Assembly: GCF_003597395.2 (NCBI RefSeq)
Contig: NC_133777.1
Location: forward strand, 57,077,977-57,141,976
Source: Chelonoidis abingdonii
Taxonomy: Eukaryota; Chordata; Testudines; Testudinidae
Length of the DNA: 64,000 nt
Direction of reading: 5' to 3'
Below, piece after piece: positions 31,302 to 44,477 of the stretch (positions are counted from its first letter, which is position 1; every line of letters begins with the position of its first letter). The translations under genes were made by a program, and so were the position numbers. Under the pieces are notes generated by a model. That model searched no databases. It was given only the letters and a program-made list of their open reading frames with translations, and had not been told where the DNA came from.

Positions 31302-33472
31302 CCCACCTTCCTGTGGCTAGCATATAAACGAAAAGGAGGGACTGGCCAGAGGAAAAGGATCTTAGCTGGGGCTTCTCTGTACTTCATCCCTTGGAGCTGT
31401 TGATAACTGGTGTAACTTAAAGTAGCCTATACAATGCACTAAGTTATGCCAGAGGACCAACACAGAGACAGCCCAGGATAAGAGATGCACAAAGCCCCTT
31501 GCTATTGTTATGTGCTCCTCAGCTGCAACGAAGAATAAGGGCCAAGGAGTCTGTTCTTAATCCTGTGCCTTGCGTTGAATGCTGGCACACAATAAAACAG
31601 AACAAATCAAGTCATGCTGATTCTTTCCCCTAATCAATACCTATAGCACACAGAACTGTGTCCAAAATGTTAAGAGTTATAACAATGTTTTTAGTCCCTA
31701 AATAGGTTTAATTCCATGGGTCCCATCTCCTGCCTAGAGGCACAGATACTTTCTGATGCACTTAAACTCCCTGGCTTGTTTGAAGAGAGAAAACCCTCGT
31801 CTTTAAAGTCAAACATCTTTTGTGCAAACATGCTCTGTAACCTACTTAATGTCTGTCTCTTGCTCCTCAGAAACCAGAGACACAATTGGAGACTAAAAAA
31901 GGATTTCTCAAGAGTGTGTGATTTCTAAGACTAATCTATTAGCTCTGGTTGCATTTGGCGTGGATTCTGAGGTAACTGAAGGCCCTGGGGCTGCTTATTT
32001 CTGTGAATGGGCAGGTAAGCACAATAAGATTAATGTCAGGTAGGATTAAAATCTTTGTAACTATTGCCTCACAGGAATGCCTTTGCCCACAAAGAGCAAC
32101 AGTGTTCCTGGCAGACTTGTAGGTAGGCTATGGTGCAGAAGGAACCCTCCAAAACCAACATTAAAATTAGTTTATTTTGCCAATATCTACACAATATGCC
32201 AATCACAATCTCTCCAGTCAAACTGTCAAGAAAATTTAAACACCCAAAATAATACTCCCAATTATCACTCCCATTAAATGGGCGGTGTAGAGGCAAATAA
32301 AGGTAATAAGGAGGAACTTTATATTTTCATAACGAGATACGTACATGGTCTCTTGTTTATAGACTTGCTTACACAGCCCGCATTTGAAATAGAATAATTG
32401 CATAATTGACTGTTCCCCATGCAATTTAAACCAAACACAAAACCAATCCAACCCACAAGAATAACCAATAGCAACGGGGAGTAATGGGCTGATAAGGACA
32501 AAGGGAGATTTTGATATAATATCAGGAATAGATAGAGATGGTGCAAGGCTGGTAGACTGTCTATGGGAATGTGGGCTTTTCTGTTGAGTTAGTCTGGATT
32601 CAGTTGCCAAAACCAGGCATAAAATTCAGGATAAATACTTCTTGCTGACAGTGGATCCTATTATTATTATGTAACCAGGATATAAAGCAGATGGGAGGTA
32701 TCATTTGAGCTAGTGGCACCAGCCAAACACCAGGAGAGGGTTAGTTTGGACATGACCTCAGGGTATATGATCTGCTGAGGACAGGGTAGGGTTTTTGGCC
32801 TGTGCGGAGACCTATGAGGCAGTGGAGTAGTTTTCCAGGAAGAAGTGAGGGGGTGGGCTCAGCACTTGAGGCATTAAAAACTAAGTTGGATTAAACATGT
32901 ACAGCATGGGAACAATTCTGAGTTGGCCGACCAGTAGGTCTTTGCCTTCTCCAACTGCTCTGATTCTATGACCTAACTCTAGTATAACACTGAAATGGTT
33001 AATGTGATATCAAGAGAGCACTCAATATCCTATAACAGAACATGTATAGTATGTTGCAATTTAGGGATATTGCAAATATAAAAAGTGCAATTTACACAGA
33101 TCAAATATCAGCATTTTCAGTCCAGACCTACATTTTTTCAGTTGATTTGTACAGTTTCTACACTAAGGAGCTTGAGAAAGAACTTCTGCTGGCTTGAATG
33201 TGAGCTGTATGCTGGCATTGATCAGGTAGACCTTTCCACCTCATATCTAACTCTTACAAGTCAGAGAACATGAATAACGGGTAATATGCATATCCAACCA
33301 GCTTCAGTCAGGCTTTGACTAATGAATGTATCATTAGAACAGAATCACTTCACAGCAAACTTTAAGGCCTGATTTCTTGGGCACATTTGCTATTCCTGGT
33401 CAGCGGTGACTGATGGTTAGATGAAACTGTTGATCTTGGGAAATGATACCAGTGTCACATTTCAGTTGGAAG
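31302..33472. other. Mostly unassigned stretch with a CR1 tail
   Basis: No gene is recognised. Its only clear repeat is the CR1 3' tail at 32900-32972. Small frames at 31691-31928 and 32069-32610 lack known homology. Confidence 0.4.
32900..32972 (+). mobile_element. CR1 LINE 3' tail, sense, short
   Basis: GGCCGACCAGTAGGTCTTTG and CTCTGATTCTATGA match the end of a CR1 copy (dinucleotide-poor tail, then TTCTATGA). Confidence 0.6.
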
Positions 33473-33607
33473 GAACACTTCCTCTTTGGAAGGAACATAT
33501 GGCAAATTAAGTACCAGCTAGTGCGGTGTGTCGCTATGAACACTTCCTCTTTGGAAGGAACATATGGCAAATTAAGTACCAGCTAGTGCGGTGTGTCGCT
33601 ATGAACA
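33473..33607. repeat. Exact 65-bp tandem duplication
   Basis: GAACACTTCCTCTTTGGAAG starts at 33473 and 33538. The two 65-bp units are identical base for base, and the match runs on for about five bases into a third unit. No known repeat is recognised inside. Confidence 0.97.
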
Positions 33608-36600
33608 GATGGTGATGGGGTTAGGGACCAGTTGTTGAAATGAATGCACTGCAGACTAAATACAATTACTTGATATACTTAAGCAAGGAAGAATGGAAAT
33701 TGCAGCCTGTAAACGTTTTCATACTGGCATGCCATGTAAAAGGGCCACTTCTTGGAGCAGCTACCCCAGTGGGAGGGAAGTGAGGGAAAAGAGGATAAAG
33801 GAACTGTCAGCTGATCTTGGTGCAGTCTCTCGAGCGGTCCCAACTTTCTCCTAATTGGCCCCCTTCAGTTCACCTACAATTAGACCAGTCTAGAACCTCT
33901 TAACTTAAATTGAGCCTATTAGCTCTTAACTCCAAGGCTTATAGTCTCCTTTTGTCTCCCTGCCAGTTTCTCAGAGGCAGCTTCGTATAGAGCTCTGCTC
34001 TCCTAGGCTTTCCTGCCTCTTTTTTCCATGTTCTCCCTCCTCTATAGCTGGGCTTGTTTATTGATCACAGTTTATTGATCACAGGTGCATCTCTCCACAG
34101 ATGGGCAGTTCTAACAACTGTTTGGGGATCCGCTCCCTTCTGTCTATGCTTAGTATGAGGCTTGCAAAGACCCTTACAGAAACATAAGAGCAAGTGATGA
34201 GAGAGACTGAGTGAGCTGGAGTTGGCACTCATCCTTACTATGTGGGCCAGCGCCAGCAAATTGCCACAATAGGTGAAACTATTTCAATAATTTATCACGT
34301 ACATGACAAAACAGATGAAATTTATTGCATTTCACAGCTCTAATCAACTTTTACATAATTAATATATTTTCAGAAGGTCTTTTTCCAAAGCCAAAAGACT
34401 GCAGCGTTAGGCGTATATAAGTGTATCTCTGGAAATGCTTCAGCCCACAAGAACTATTTTTTGTTTTTTCCATTTCAAACTGGATCTTGTTGCTCAGGAT
34501 GGGATGGCAGAGGTTGCTAAGCAGGATCATCAGTCCCTGGATGACTATCAGCCTGTGGAAGATGTGGTGGGGAAGGAGGCTGACATATGTTTCTTCTGTC
34601 AGACAGTTTTTCTTGACTCATTGTTTTTAATTTATACTTCAGCAGCTGAGGGACTGAAGTGCTGCTTGTCTATTTTTCAAGGTCTTGGCTGCTCCTGAGG
34701 AAAGGAGTTTGACAGGTTCTTGTCAACCAGTGATATTTCTGGATAATATTATACTATAGTGCTCCCCTTTCACATGGCTTAGTGCTTTATGGTATGAGCC
34801 ATGGTGCATGGCGTGGACAGGGGAATGTGTATGTGGTGGAGCAGATGTACTACACTTCCAGGAAAAGTTAAAGGAAGTTCCAGAATCCCCCAGCCCCCAT
34901 GATATTTCCTATGGAGGCTTCCCCTCCTCACCTCAAACTCTGATACACCTCGCGCCACACCTTGTCATTCAGAGTCCCAGTACTTCAACAGTGATGAAGA
35001 GTCACAAGTGTGGGAGGGCTATCTGGGACAGTGTGATGTGCACACGCTGCTGACTGACTCTGAGGACCCATTAAGTCTTGCTTGTGCTCATAGATGTTAC
35101 TGACTGTATCATCATGTCAAAGAGCTTAGGAGAACAGAATGTCTCATCTAAACTATCTGCTTAGAGGTAGCAGCAGAGCTCCTGGCTGTCTTTCAGGCAA
35201 GAGTACAACCTGAAAGGACTTTGTTGGTTCAGCAGACTGCTCCTCAGGAAGGGCAGCTAGGAAAGATGAAACAGGAAAGGTATTCATACAGGGAAGGCTC
35301 TAGAACATTTTGGATCCTGAGGCAGTCATGCCATGAGAAGACCTCACAGGGCAGTCAAAAGATTTTGTCAATATGTGGTGCCCCCCTCCCTCGCTTCACT
35401 GTGGACTTTCTGTGACGGTCCAATAGTTGAAGTCTGATAGGAGGTTTGGAAGGGCACGGTATGAAAGTCTGGAGGTGGTGTCTGCCTCTCCTGTTCCTCA
35501 GAGCCATCATCCAGGAAGTTGGCCTAAATGAGATTTGGGTTCAAAGTAAGATAAGTCCCCCAAACAGGCACTTCTTCCGCTATGGCTAAGAGTTCCTTGA
35601 TGTAGGTAGAGTTGATGGGAAGGGCTGGAGAGGGGTATAGCACTAGTTGGCTGTAAAGAAATTCAGATGTATGCCACAAGATATCCTCTGCTTTTGTGTG
35701 ACATCTTCTTAAAAGTGCAAGTGAATGCCCACGTGTACCTTCTTGCAACAGTCCAGCATAGAGTGATATTGGCATGGATTACTGTGGCAAAGTGCACATC
35801 CAGGAAACAGAGGTGCACCCTTCTGATTAAATGCAGATGGAGAAATGCAGTCTATTGAAACTAGTAGTGGCATAAAACATCTGTTTGTAACCTGGACAGG
35901 TTCATGAGATTTCAGACCCCGAACCTGTCACTGGCCCAGGTCTGTTATTTATCAGTCCTGAACCTTGGATGTTTTTAATTTGAGGAGGATACACCTTTAA
36001 AATGGAAAGCAGGGAATATTTCTGTGACAGTTTCTTTTTACAGAAATAACGATTCTTGTCTGAAGCTTCTCAGAAACTTGGAAAGTTAGAAATAATTTTG
36101 GAGGTAAAGAATTAGTGAAAAGAGCACTGATGGCAAAATCAAACCTGCAAAGTAAAAACGATGTATACATTGAGAATATTGCCCCGTTCCTTTTCCTACC
36201 TCTTACATTTATTCAGTAGCTACTGAGGAATCCACTGGATGGGTTGGTAAGTGGAGTATCCTGTCATGAACATTACACCACTATTTTATGATCTGCCTTG
36301 GCTGATGTCTTCCTTTTACATGGAGTATAAACTATTAGTTTTGAAATATGACTTTGGATCTGCCTGCCTGAGAAATGACCTCTTTCCCCATCTGACACTG
36401 CCTCAGTAACAATCAGTGAGGTGCTTGAGCTGGTTTATAAGGGGGCTGCTGGTAGGATCACTCATTTTTAGCTTTAGTTTCCTTCCATTGGTGTGAGATA
36501 ACCCAACCCTGCATGCTCCCAAGCCCATCTTTTTGGAAAGGCTTTTGACAGTAGCTCAAGTGTGTGAGATGGAGATGGGGTTTTTGGAGACCTGAAGGAT

Positions 36601-38826
36601 GTTCTCTTCATGTATTTTGTGGAAGAGCTGTGTGTTCTATAGTACCTGCTATGGAATTTTCAAATGTGTATTTTAATGGTTGTCCTGGGTAGTATTTTAT
36701 TGTTTTGCCTAGATCCTGCTTATGTCTTAAATAAAATATTAATTTGGGTTCATGAGAATAACTCACACTGGGTCAAGCCATGATTGAGTTACTCAGGTTG
36801 TCTACAACAAGTGATGATAAAACCTTTGTGGCACATGATTATTTATGCACTCTCATCTCCTGCATAGAATATATACACCATACCTAAGACAAGTGAGACA
36901 GCCATTGCTAAGAGAGGAGATATGATTTAACTTGAACCTATTTTGCACAGTGCAAAGGGTAAATAATGTTAGAAATGTAGGGAAGTTGAGAGGCATTGGT
37001 AAAACAAGGAAGAGGGAGAGAGGGAGATGAAACAATTACTTGTACAATGTAAATCACACTCGTAGGTAATTTCCTTGTTACTATGAGACTCCACTTACTC
37101 AGAAACAAAGCAGCTTGTGCAGACAGGTTCCAGCTTAATTAAAGAAGAACATTTTCATTGCATGCCTCATGGAGTACATGTAAAAAGCCCTCTTGCAACA
37201 TGACCCCATTTATTGCCATGATCTATCTAATTATAGCAATGTTCTGCTTTCTGACCCCTTTTGTAAGGTAAGGAAGAATGATTCTCCTAAGAAACCTTAT
37301 TTGCTACCAGAGAAAAATGAGCTAGGCTCAAGACATCAGGAAAATGCTTATATGCCCACCTCCTACCTAACCCTGCAAGATACTGGATGTTTGCTGTGAG
37401 GTGCTGAACTCCCTCAGAAACTGAAGTGAGGGTTAGCAGCAATGCCTAGCACCTTTCAGGATTGGGCTCCTATAAAGTAACTATGATGTTCTATGTACTT
37501 CCCTCTCCACAAATGAATATGTTCATCTGAATTTACTTAATAAAAAGAACTATAAAGCAATCTCCTCTGTATTCCTCTGCATCTGATTTCCCTTAGCTGC
37601 TCAGCTTCTGTCCCTCTTCAGTGTACAGTTGTGCCTGCCTGGGGTCTGAGCTGGAGTTATTTTTCAGGTTCTCATGAGGCAGACTGACTGCAGTGTTTTA
37701 CTTTCTCTGATGTGGATGTTAAAGTGCAATTGATGTCTTCTAGAAAACAGTTCTGCCATGTCACGTGTTCTGGTGGTTTTTTCTGCTTCATATTTTATTG
37801 TTTGGGACACCAGCATGAAAAGCAGGATATTTTCTAGCCTAAGAAATCATGTGCTCTTGCTGTATATTCCTTCCTTGAAATCATAATCCTCTGTGACCCT
37901 ATAATTTCTGCAGCAATTAGTTGTGATTATATAAGAAAAATTCTTTCAAAATCACCTTTTTTCCAAAAAATTCCATCTGGTGTCAGCAGGTCTTTAAAGG
38001 CCTCATTACTCTTAAGGTTATCAAAGTTTTATGATTTCTTTTTCCCTCCTGCTGCTTAATAAGTGCTTTGGAGCTTGGCTTTACCTTGTACTGACAATAA
38101 TCCTGAAATTCCAAATGCTGTAATTATTTGCATTTCACAACTTTCACTGATAATACTTTAAATTTAGAATCTTGATACTCTCCTGGGTTACTTCAGCCAT
38201 AGACATATTTTATGAATTAGAGGAAGGGAAGCTGGATATATTTTAATTAAAACAAATTAATTTATGAAGAAACAGTGATCTAGCACATTACTACAGATAG
38301 GGAGTCTGGTCCCACCATCCCTTGGAAAAATTTCCATAGATTGAAGATACTCAACAAAACTCATGGGCCAAATTCTGTACTCAGAATATAAACATTCTAA
38401 TGTAAACCAAGAGTAAGGTCTCTGAAATAGAAAAAATTGCACTATAATGTGGATTTGACTAAATCATATCTTTTTGTCCACAGGGAAATTCCCCCACTTT
38501 TATGCATTTTCCAACTTTTTTCCTATTTTTTCCTAGTGTGAGAAGTGAGTTCCCCCTACTTTTTTCAGAGGAGAAAATAGAGAGGAAAATAATAGAATGA
38601 GAGAGAAATCTTGAAAACCAAAAAATGGAAAACTGAAACTTTTTAATTTCCAAATGTTTTATAAGTGAAAACTTAGTGTTATTTGGAAACTAAACTCAAT
38701 AAAAATTCTCATGGAAAACCCCAAATATTTTGGCTGAAAAGTTTCAAAAAAGGATTGTTTTTTCCGGTGAAATTTCCTGTGGGAAATATGTTTGGGTTTT
38801 CAGACCACCTCTAGTCAGAGATTGTG
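33608..38826. other. Long stretch without recognised gene or repeat
   Basis: No supported gene. A 14-bp tandem repeat lies at 34056-34083 (GTTTATTGATCACA twice). Open frames at 34421-34698, 34808-35053 and minus 35524-35775 are a little denser than background and could be an old retroelement or pseudogene, but no motif identifies them. 38361-38425 is a fold-back-type fossil. Confidence 0.4.
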
Positions 38827-39400
38827 ATGGAGTGGGGTTTGCCTCCTTGCAGAATGGGCACAGGTCTTGACTCCTTATGCACATAACATGTCAGGAAATT
38901 CCCTGGATCCCTGCCCCATGTGAATAGCTCCATATTCCTGCCTGCACAAACACATACCCGCTCCCTGCCTCCCTCTGTGCAGGTCAGACACCCACTGGAA
39001 TTAACTGTCAGGAATGAGGGCCTGCAGCACAGCCAGTCTTTGGTGACCTAATGAGCACAGCTGGCCTGTAGTAGGCTGCCTAATTGCCTATGCTGCCTAT
39101 TTAGTTGGAAGATTCAGCAGACTGGCTCTTAAGCCCAGGAGCAGCAGTTCACTGGCTGCTAAAAGCATTTGCCCATGACTCTGATAGTACCTGCTTCTTC
39201 CTAACCTTATTCCAAGCCCAGCCCCTACCTTGCTTCCATGTAACTCAGTTCTTGTTCCAAGCCCTGCCCTTTGGCTCTGGCTCTAGTATTGGGCCTCTGA
39301 TTCCAGCTCTGACTGTGGAGTCTGGTTCCTGCCTGCTGGCTCCTGTTATAATTAACAGACCTGACAGCTTCTCTGACCATTAGGCATGACCACGCACATC
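38827..39400 (+). repeat. Possible degenerate LTR
   Basis: Starts near TGTGATGGAGTGGGGTTTGC. Its right half is rich in short CT-type phrases (CAAGCCCAGCCCCTACCTTG, TTCCAAGCCCTGCCCTTTGG), then GACCATTAGGCATGACCACG. This is reminiscent of turtle LTR sequences. Boundaries and flanking duplication were not found. Confidence 0.35.
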
Positions 39401-40969
39401 CTGGTCATGTGTCAGTAACTTTCAGAGTCAACATTAATTCCTCTGGGCATTTCGCTGTGGGTTTGACAGGGAATCATGCTGTGCAGAGCAATTGATCTCC
39501 CTCTATCCAAGTACACTCCTTGTGAAACCATGGAAGCCCAAATGCCTAGGACTTTGGAGCCACAGAGGGAAATGGATGGTGCCATTTAGCTTGAAGACCA
39601 CTCACTTCCTCTGACAGATTTTTGGCCATTCTAGTGGGTTTTCTATTCCTTTCATCCACTCCACGCCTCAGAGTGGAGGTTGTGGTTTGGCAATAGCTAT
39701 TCGTGATGACAAGCTGTACTTACATGTTACATAGGCAGTATATAGACTATATATGGAGATGTATTTTTCTCCATGGATTTCTCAAAGTGGAAATTGCATC
39801 CATAATTCATAAAGAGAACTCTAAACACCTATTTTGGCTCTTTATTAAGTTCTTGTTTTCAGTTGCCCTCTGTAGAAATGTGCAGATTTTTATAAATGAG
39901 CATTTGAGCTTTGGGAAAATGTTACATAAAAGGGGCAGGATCTGCACATCTCAGTGTTGCAGCATGCAAGTATGGGATTTGTTCCAGCTGTGCTTTGTAC
40001 CTTTGAACTGGTGCATGATGCAGTGAATGCATCTGCTACAGAAAGTGCGGATGAAATACACACGATAACATGCAAAGCAATATGAGAGTGACCTGTGGAA
40101 CTTGTTTGTGTAGCAGCACTACTCCAGAATGGTATTTCTGTTTTGCTGCACAGCCAAGATACCAAGAAATGGTGTATCTGCACAAGCAACTATATTTGTG
40201 AATACATATTCTAGTAACAACACAGAGCTAAATGAACATCTACCAATAACTGATCTATGGTATAACCATATAGTTAGAATGCTGCTACTTTTAAAAAAAA
40301 CTTCTGGACCTCCCCGGCCCAATGGCTTGTGGGAATTGCAACATCCTATTGCAGAACAATTCTAAGATGTCAGAAATCTTAACTTGTTTAAATTTCAAAA
40401 TAGATAACAAGAGATGTCTGTGTTGACATTGGGTGAAAGTGTCTAAATCTACGTAATAAAACTTTTGCTGCAAGGGGCTGCCCCTATTTTGGCATCAAAC
40501 TATTGTTCAGTCCCATGGCACTGCCTTCTTTTTTAGCCTGATGGCACTGTCTGTGCCATTGTTTTCAGTGGAAATGCTATGGGCTGCAATTACCATACAA
40601 CACATCAGTGCTGAGTGACTGCAGCTGTAGTAACTTGCTACTGGACACTACCCAAGTGTAACAGAGCAAAACTAAATAGAAATGGCTTGTGTGAACTGTA
40701 TCTTTTTTCACTCTTATGTTGTTTCATCAAGATTTGTGGGGGAGGGGGGGGGGAAGGCGGGTCCTTCTCTTCCTTTTGGAGATTAAGGGGCAAATTTTCT
40801 GCTGGGGTGAATTTAGCCTAAAATATTCCTTTCAAATGCAGTTTATCACTTTTCCCCCCCACTTGCCAAAGCTCAGACCAAAGCCACTTCCCTTCTGGCT
40901 GAAGAGGCATCATATTTGCAGTCTATTAATGGCAGCAGTCTATAATCTACTACAGCAAAGCATTGTTAC
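39401..40969. other. Unassigned stretch
   Basis: No gene or recognised repeat. A G-rich run lies at 40738-40755. Confidence 0.4.
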
Positions 40970-40977
40970 TGGGCAGT

Positions 40978-41269
40978 CAGGGGCAGCTCTATGTATTTTG
41001 CTGCCCCAAGCATGGCAGTCAGGCGGCTTTCAGCAGTGTGCCTGCGGGAGGTCCACTGGTAACGCAGATTCGGTGGGATGCCTGTGGGAGGTCCACCGGT
41101 CCTGCGCCTTCCGCATACCCGCCGCCGACTTGCTTCCAAAACCGCGGGACCAGTGGACGTCTCGCAGGCATGCTGCCAAAGGCAGCCTGACTGTCACCCT
41201 CACAACGACTGGCAGGCGGCCCTCCGTGGCTTTCCGCCCCAGGTGCACTGGTGCCTGGAGCCGCTCCTA
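40978..41269 (+). mobile_element. GC-rich hAT MITE, diverged
   Basis: Begins CAGGGGCAGCTCTATG and ends GGAGCCGCTCCTA. Flanks TGGGCAGT (40970-40977) and TGAGCAAT (41270-41277) agree at 6 of 8 bases. The interior resembles the 63182 copy, with paired GGGAGGTCCACYGGT phrases at 41045 and 41086. Open frames through it (for example 40716-41309) are chance. Confidence 0.82.
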
Positions 41270-41277
41270 TGAGCAAT

Positions 41278-41615
41278 GCAAGATGTCGTCTTCCCCACAG
41301 GAGGGCTAGCATTCAAGTACTGGAGTAAATGTCACCCTGGAAATACAAGACAGGTAGAACTTCTTCCTGGGCAGAGACCAGGGTTAGGAGTCAATTATGG
41401 GCCCTTTCCTCTGAATGAAATGAAGATTCAGAAGTTTAATGTAAGCAACTTTTGCTCACAGCCTAAGGCTATGATCCATTATGAGTCTTTCCATTGCTTT
41501 CAGTGGGCTTTGGATCAGGCCCTACGTTAGAAGGGTCTAAATTATTTTACTGTAATTACTCACAAAATTGAGAAGGCCACATCTGAAATGCATTGCATTG
41601 AAAACCAAACCTGTA
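41278..41615. other. Spacer with palindromic fossil repeat
   Basis: 41468-41526 (TCAGTGGGCTTTGGATCAGG) belongs to the same fossil type as 6090-6160. Nothing else is recognised. Confidence 0.45.
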
Positions 41616-42360
41616 TGTGATGGGGTGTACAAACCTCACGCTGGGAATGAAGGGGATAAAGAGTTGCTCTGGGCCCAGGTCGTCCCGCCCCACTGCACTT
41701 GCAAGCCTGCACTGGATTGAGGAGGAGCTTTAAAAAGGAAACAGAGCTGCTCAGTAGAGGTGAGCTGATTTACCTCTGAGCTCCTGAGGCCATCCCAGGA
41801 GCTCTCGTTGCTTGAGGCCTGGCTACAGTGACTTCGCCAAGCATATGATGAAGGGACCTGTGACTCCCTGGAGGCTAGAGATTATAGTTCTATGCTTTAC
41901 TCTGTGAGAGGAGAGAGGACTGGTAGGAAATGATCTAGGGAAGCAGCTGAATAGCACCCCGGGGTGCAGGGTTTAGCTGTCTACAATTGGCCCTGGATTG
42001 GTGCCTGGTGGAGAGGGTGGGCCTAGGCTTCTCTATCAACCCTTAATGAGAGATGACTACAACTGCCAGTCCCTGATGTGAGGAACCAAGTTGTGGGGGA
42101 GAGACCCTGAAGATAAAAGGGTCTGGGCTATGTGATTGCAACCTAAGGGGGGAGACCTGAGGCCTCTTGCTTAATCCCAAAGGCTCTCCCATTGCTGGAC
42201 TCCCTCTGCATACCCTAGTCTTGAATATATCACCTGGTCCCTGAGTTGCTGGAGGGACAGACCACTGTAGGGTGAGTGGTAGTGAAAAAGGGGGATGCCT
42301 GGGATGAAGACAATCTGCCTTATGCCCCTGCTGGACCACTAGGTGGTGCTGGTGGTGAGT
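41616..42360 (+). repeat. LTR-like dispersed repeat
   Basis: Starts TGTGATGGGGTGTACAAACC and ends near CACTAGGTGGTGCTGG. It contains GAGCTTTAAAAAGGAAACAG (41729-41748), which could be a TATA-like region, then GCTGAATAGCACCCC. Sequence like this recurs in turtle genomes (recalled). No flanking duplication was found, so assignment to LTR class is tentative. Confidence 0.4.
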
Positions 42361-44000
42361 GCCCCCCTTCGCATTTATCTTCCCAGGAGGGAGGAACTGA
42401 AGATCTCTTGGACATGAGAATGACTAAATATGGTGGTTTAGAGTAACCATTGCTTTTTCTCTTATTTGCCATAAATATGAATGATACAAAACCCCTTTTC
42501 TGCACAAAGAGCCAACTAGCATAGCTTGGATTTAATAAGTGATTGCTTTGGCTAAAGCGTCACCTATTCTAAGAGGTGTGTATGTGCATCCTTGGCAAGG
42601 TTTGCACATGAGGTGAATGCTTTTCAATAAAATGGCATCTCCCTACTCCCCTTATGCCTATTTGATTTTGTAGCTGGGTTATAGTTAACCATACAGACGT
42701 GCTATGAGTTAAAGGAACTGGAAACTGGGATTCCAGGAACGCTGCAGCTTGAGCTAGTGCTGTGTAGCTCAAAAACTATGTTTTTCTTCTGGCTCGTCTA
42801 CAGATGTGTCCGATCAATGCTACTGGTCAATTTCTTTTAGTGGCTGAGCTGGCCCTTGAGAAAGTAGCTCCACTTCTATGACGAGTATAGGAATTAAATT
42901 TGATTTAAGTAATAGATTGTCATCATCTACATGTTTTCCACAGCTTTCATTCAGGAAGATGAGCAGTATTTCTTACAAATTTTACCTGGGGCTCTGTTTC
43001 AATTAGTACAGTTTAATCCTCTGGAGACTGTGGGAGAGTATCTAACCTATGTGAAACTCTATGTATATGCTCACATATTCATTACTGCCTCTTGGCCAAG
43101 CAGACAGAAGTCAGGGACTTGCAGGTCAGCTTCCTGCAGAGGAGAAATCAAGGACACAGAGTTTGGGTATTTTCCTAGTGTAACTTCTTTATTTGCAAAT
43201 ATAGCCCAGTTCTGGAAAAGTGCTGGTCACAAACAGTGCACAGGAACCCCTCCAACCTCCCTCTCAGGCATCTCAGCCCAAACACCAATGCACAGGCCCC
43301 AGGAAACAACTCTCACCTCAGGAAATGACCATAGTTTAGAGAGTTTAAGGCAGAGAGAAAAGTCTCCTGCTGCTAGCCATGGCTTCCCCACAGAAACTTC
43401 ATCAGAAAACCAGCAATACAGCATATTTTCCAAGGCTTGCTTGCTTGATAAGGAAAAAGAAGTGAGCGCCACCTGCCGATCCTTGCAATAAGAATAGGAC
43501 CTACATTTTGAAAAATGACTCGTGAATTTGGGTACGTCGCCTTTTCACTGCCCAACTTGAGACTCTTTAAGGGTGCTTAATCTGCTGAACAACCATTCCC
43601 TGATGGGCATCCTTCAGGCACTGCAAACTGGCTGCCCAAAAATGGAGGATCCCAAAATCAGTAGCTGTTTTTTAAATGTAGACAGGTATGTACATTATAG
43701 GCACACCCAGAAGATTTCTCCCAGTTTGAAAGGTCTGCTGCTTTAAAACTTTGCTGCTTTGCCTCTCAAACAGGTGAAATCTTTAAGCCTGGGAGGAATG
43801 CTTTGTTTCCCCATTGTATATCCCAATAAGGACTTTTGTGTGTGATCTGGAAGAGGCCAGCACTCTGGGTTAAGTGCATGGTGTGTAATGAATAAGGGCT
43901 TTAAGAACGTAGCTAGATTGAGAAGATCTGAAGGCCCTAACCACTTTATTCATCCAAATATACCTGGCACATGCCTGTATGAAATGCATCTTGGACATCT
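42361..44000. other. Unassigned stretch
   Basis: No supported gene. The 186-codon frame at 42931-43491 lacks any known domain and is crossed by minus-strand frames. Confidence 0.4.
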
Positions 44001-44477
44001 AACCCTGCGGGTTTCTTATCCTCTTCCTCCTATTACTATTCATGTGAAACAAATGCCTCTCCCTCCCTGCAGGGGATACAAGAGACTTTGTGGGGGCTAA
44101 AAGAGGCTTAACTGTGCCCTTTAGAAGAAAAAGCTTCCTTTAAGGGCCAAATCATGCCTTTATTTGTGGATATGGCAAGGCTGTTGGCAATGGAAGTGAT
44201 GCTGTGATGCTGCACAGGGCAGGATACTGTGCTCTGCAAGGGCTCCCTGTGTGGTAGGTTGATGTGGGGCCTCACTGGGCCAGAAATGGGACTTTCCTTT
44301 TCTTTCATTAATGCTTTTGTATAGTGTGGAGGAGGGAGAGAGGACTGGAGCTTGGAGGCGTGTTGTGAGATTTGGAAGACCAGAGAACCAAAGTAAAGGA
44401 GACTCTTTCCCCAGCAACGTCTAAGGACCAAGGGTAACCCCACCTGAGGGGGAAGAGGATAAGAAACCCGCAGGGTT
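44001..44477. repeat. 27-bp perfect inverted repeat, 423 bp apart
   Basis: 44001-44027 (AACCCTGCGGGTTTCTTATC...) is the exact reverse complement of 44451-44477. Similarity does not extend past the 27 bp. The enclosed sequence shows no gene. Confidence 0.8.

Noticed and set aside
40716..41309. 197-codon plus-strand open frame
   Set aside because: The right half is the hAT MITE at 40978-41269, and the left half is unrelated flanking DNA.
42931..43491. 186-codon plus-strand open frame
   Set aside because: No domain or signal recognised, and minus-strand frames overlap. Could be chance or an old element, but not supportable as a gene.
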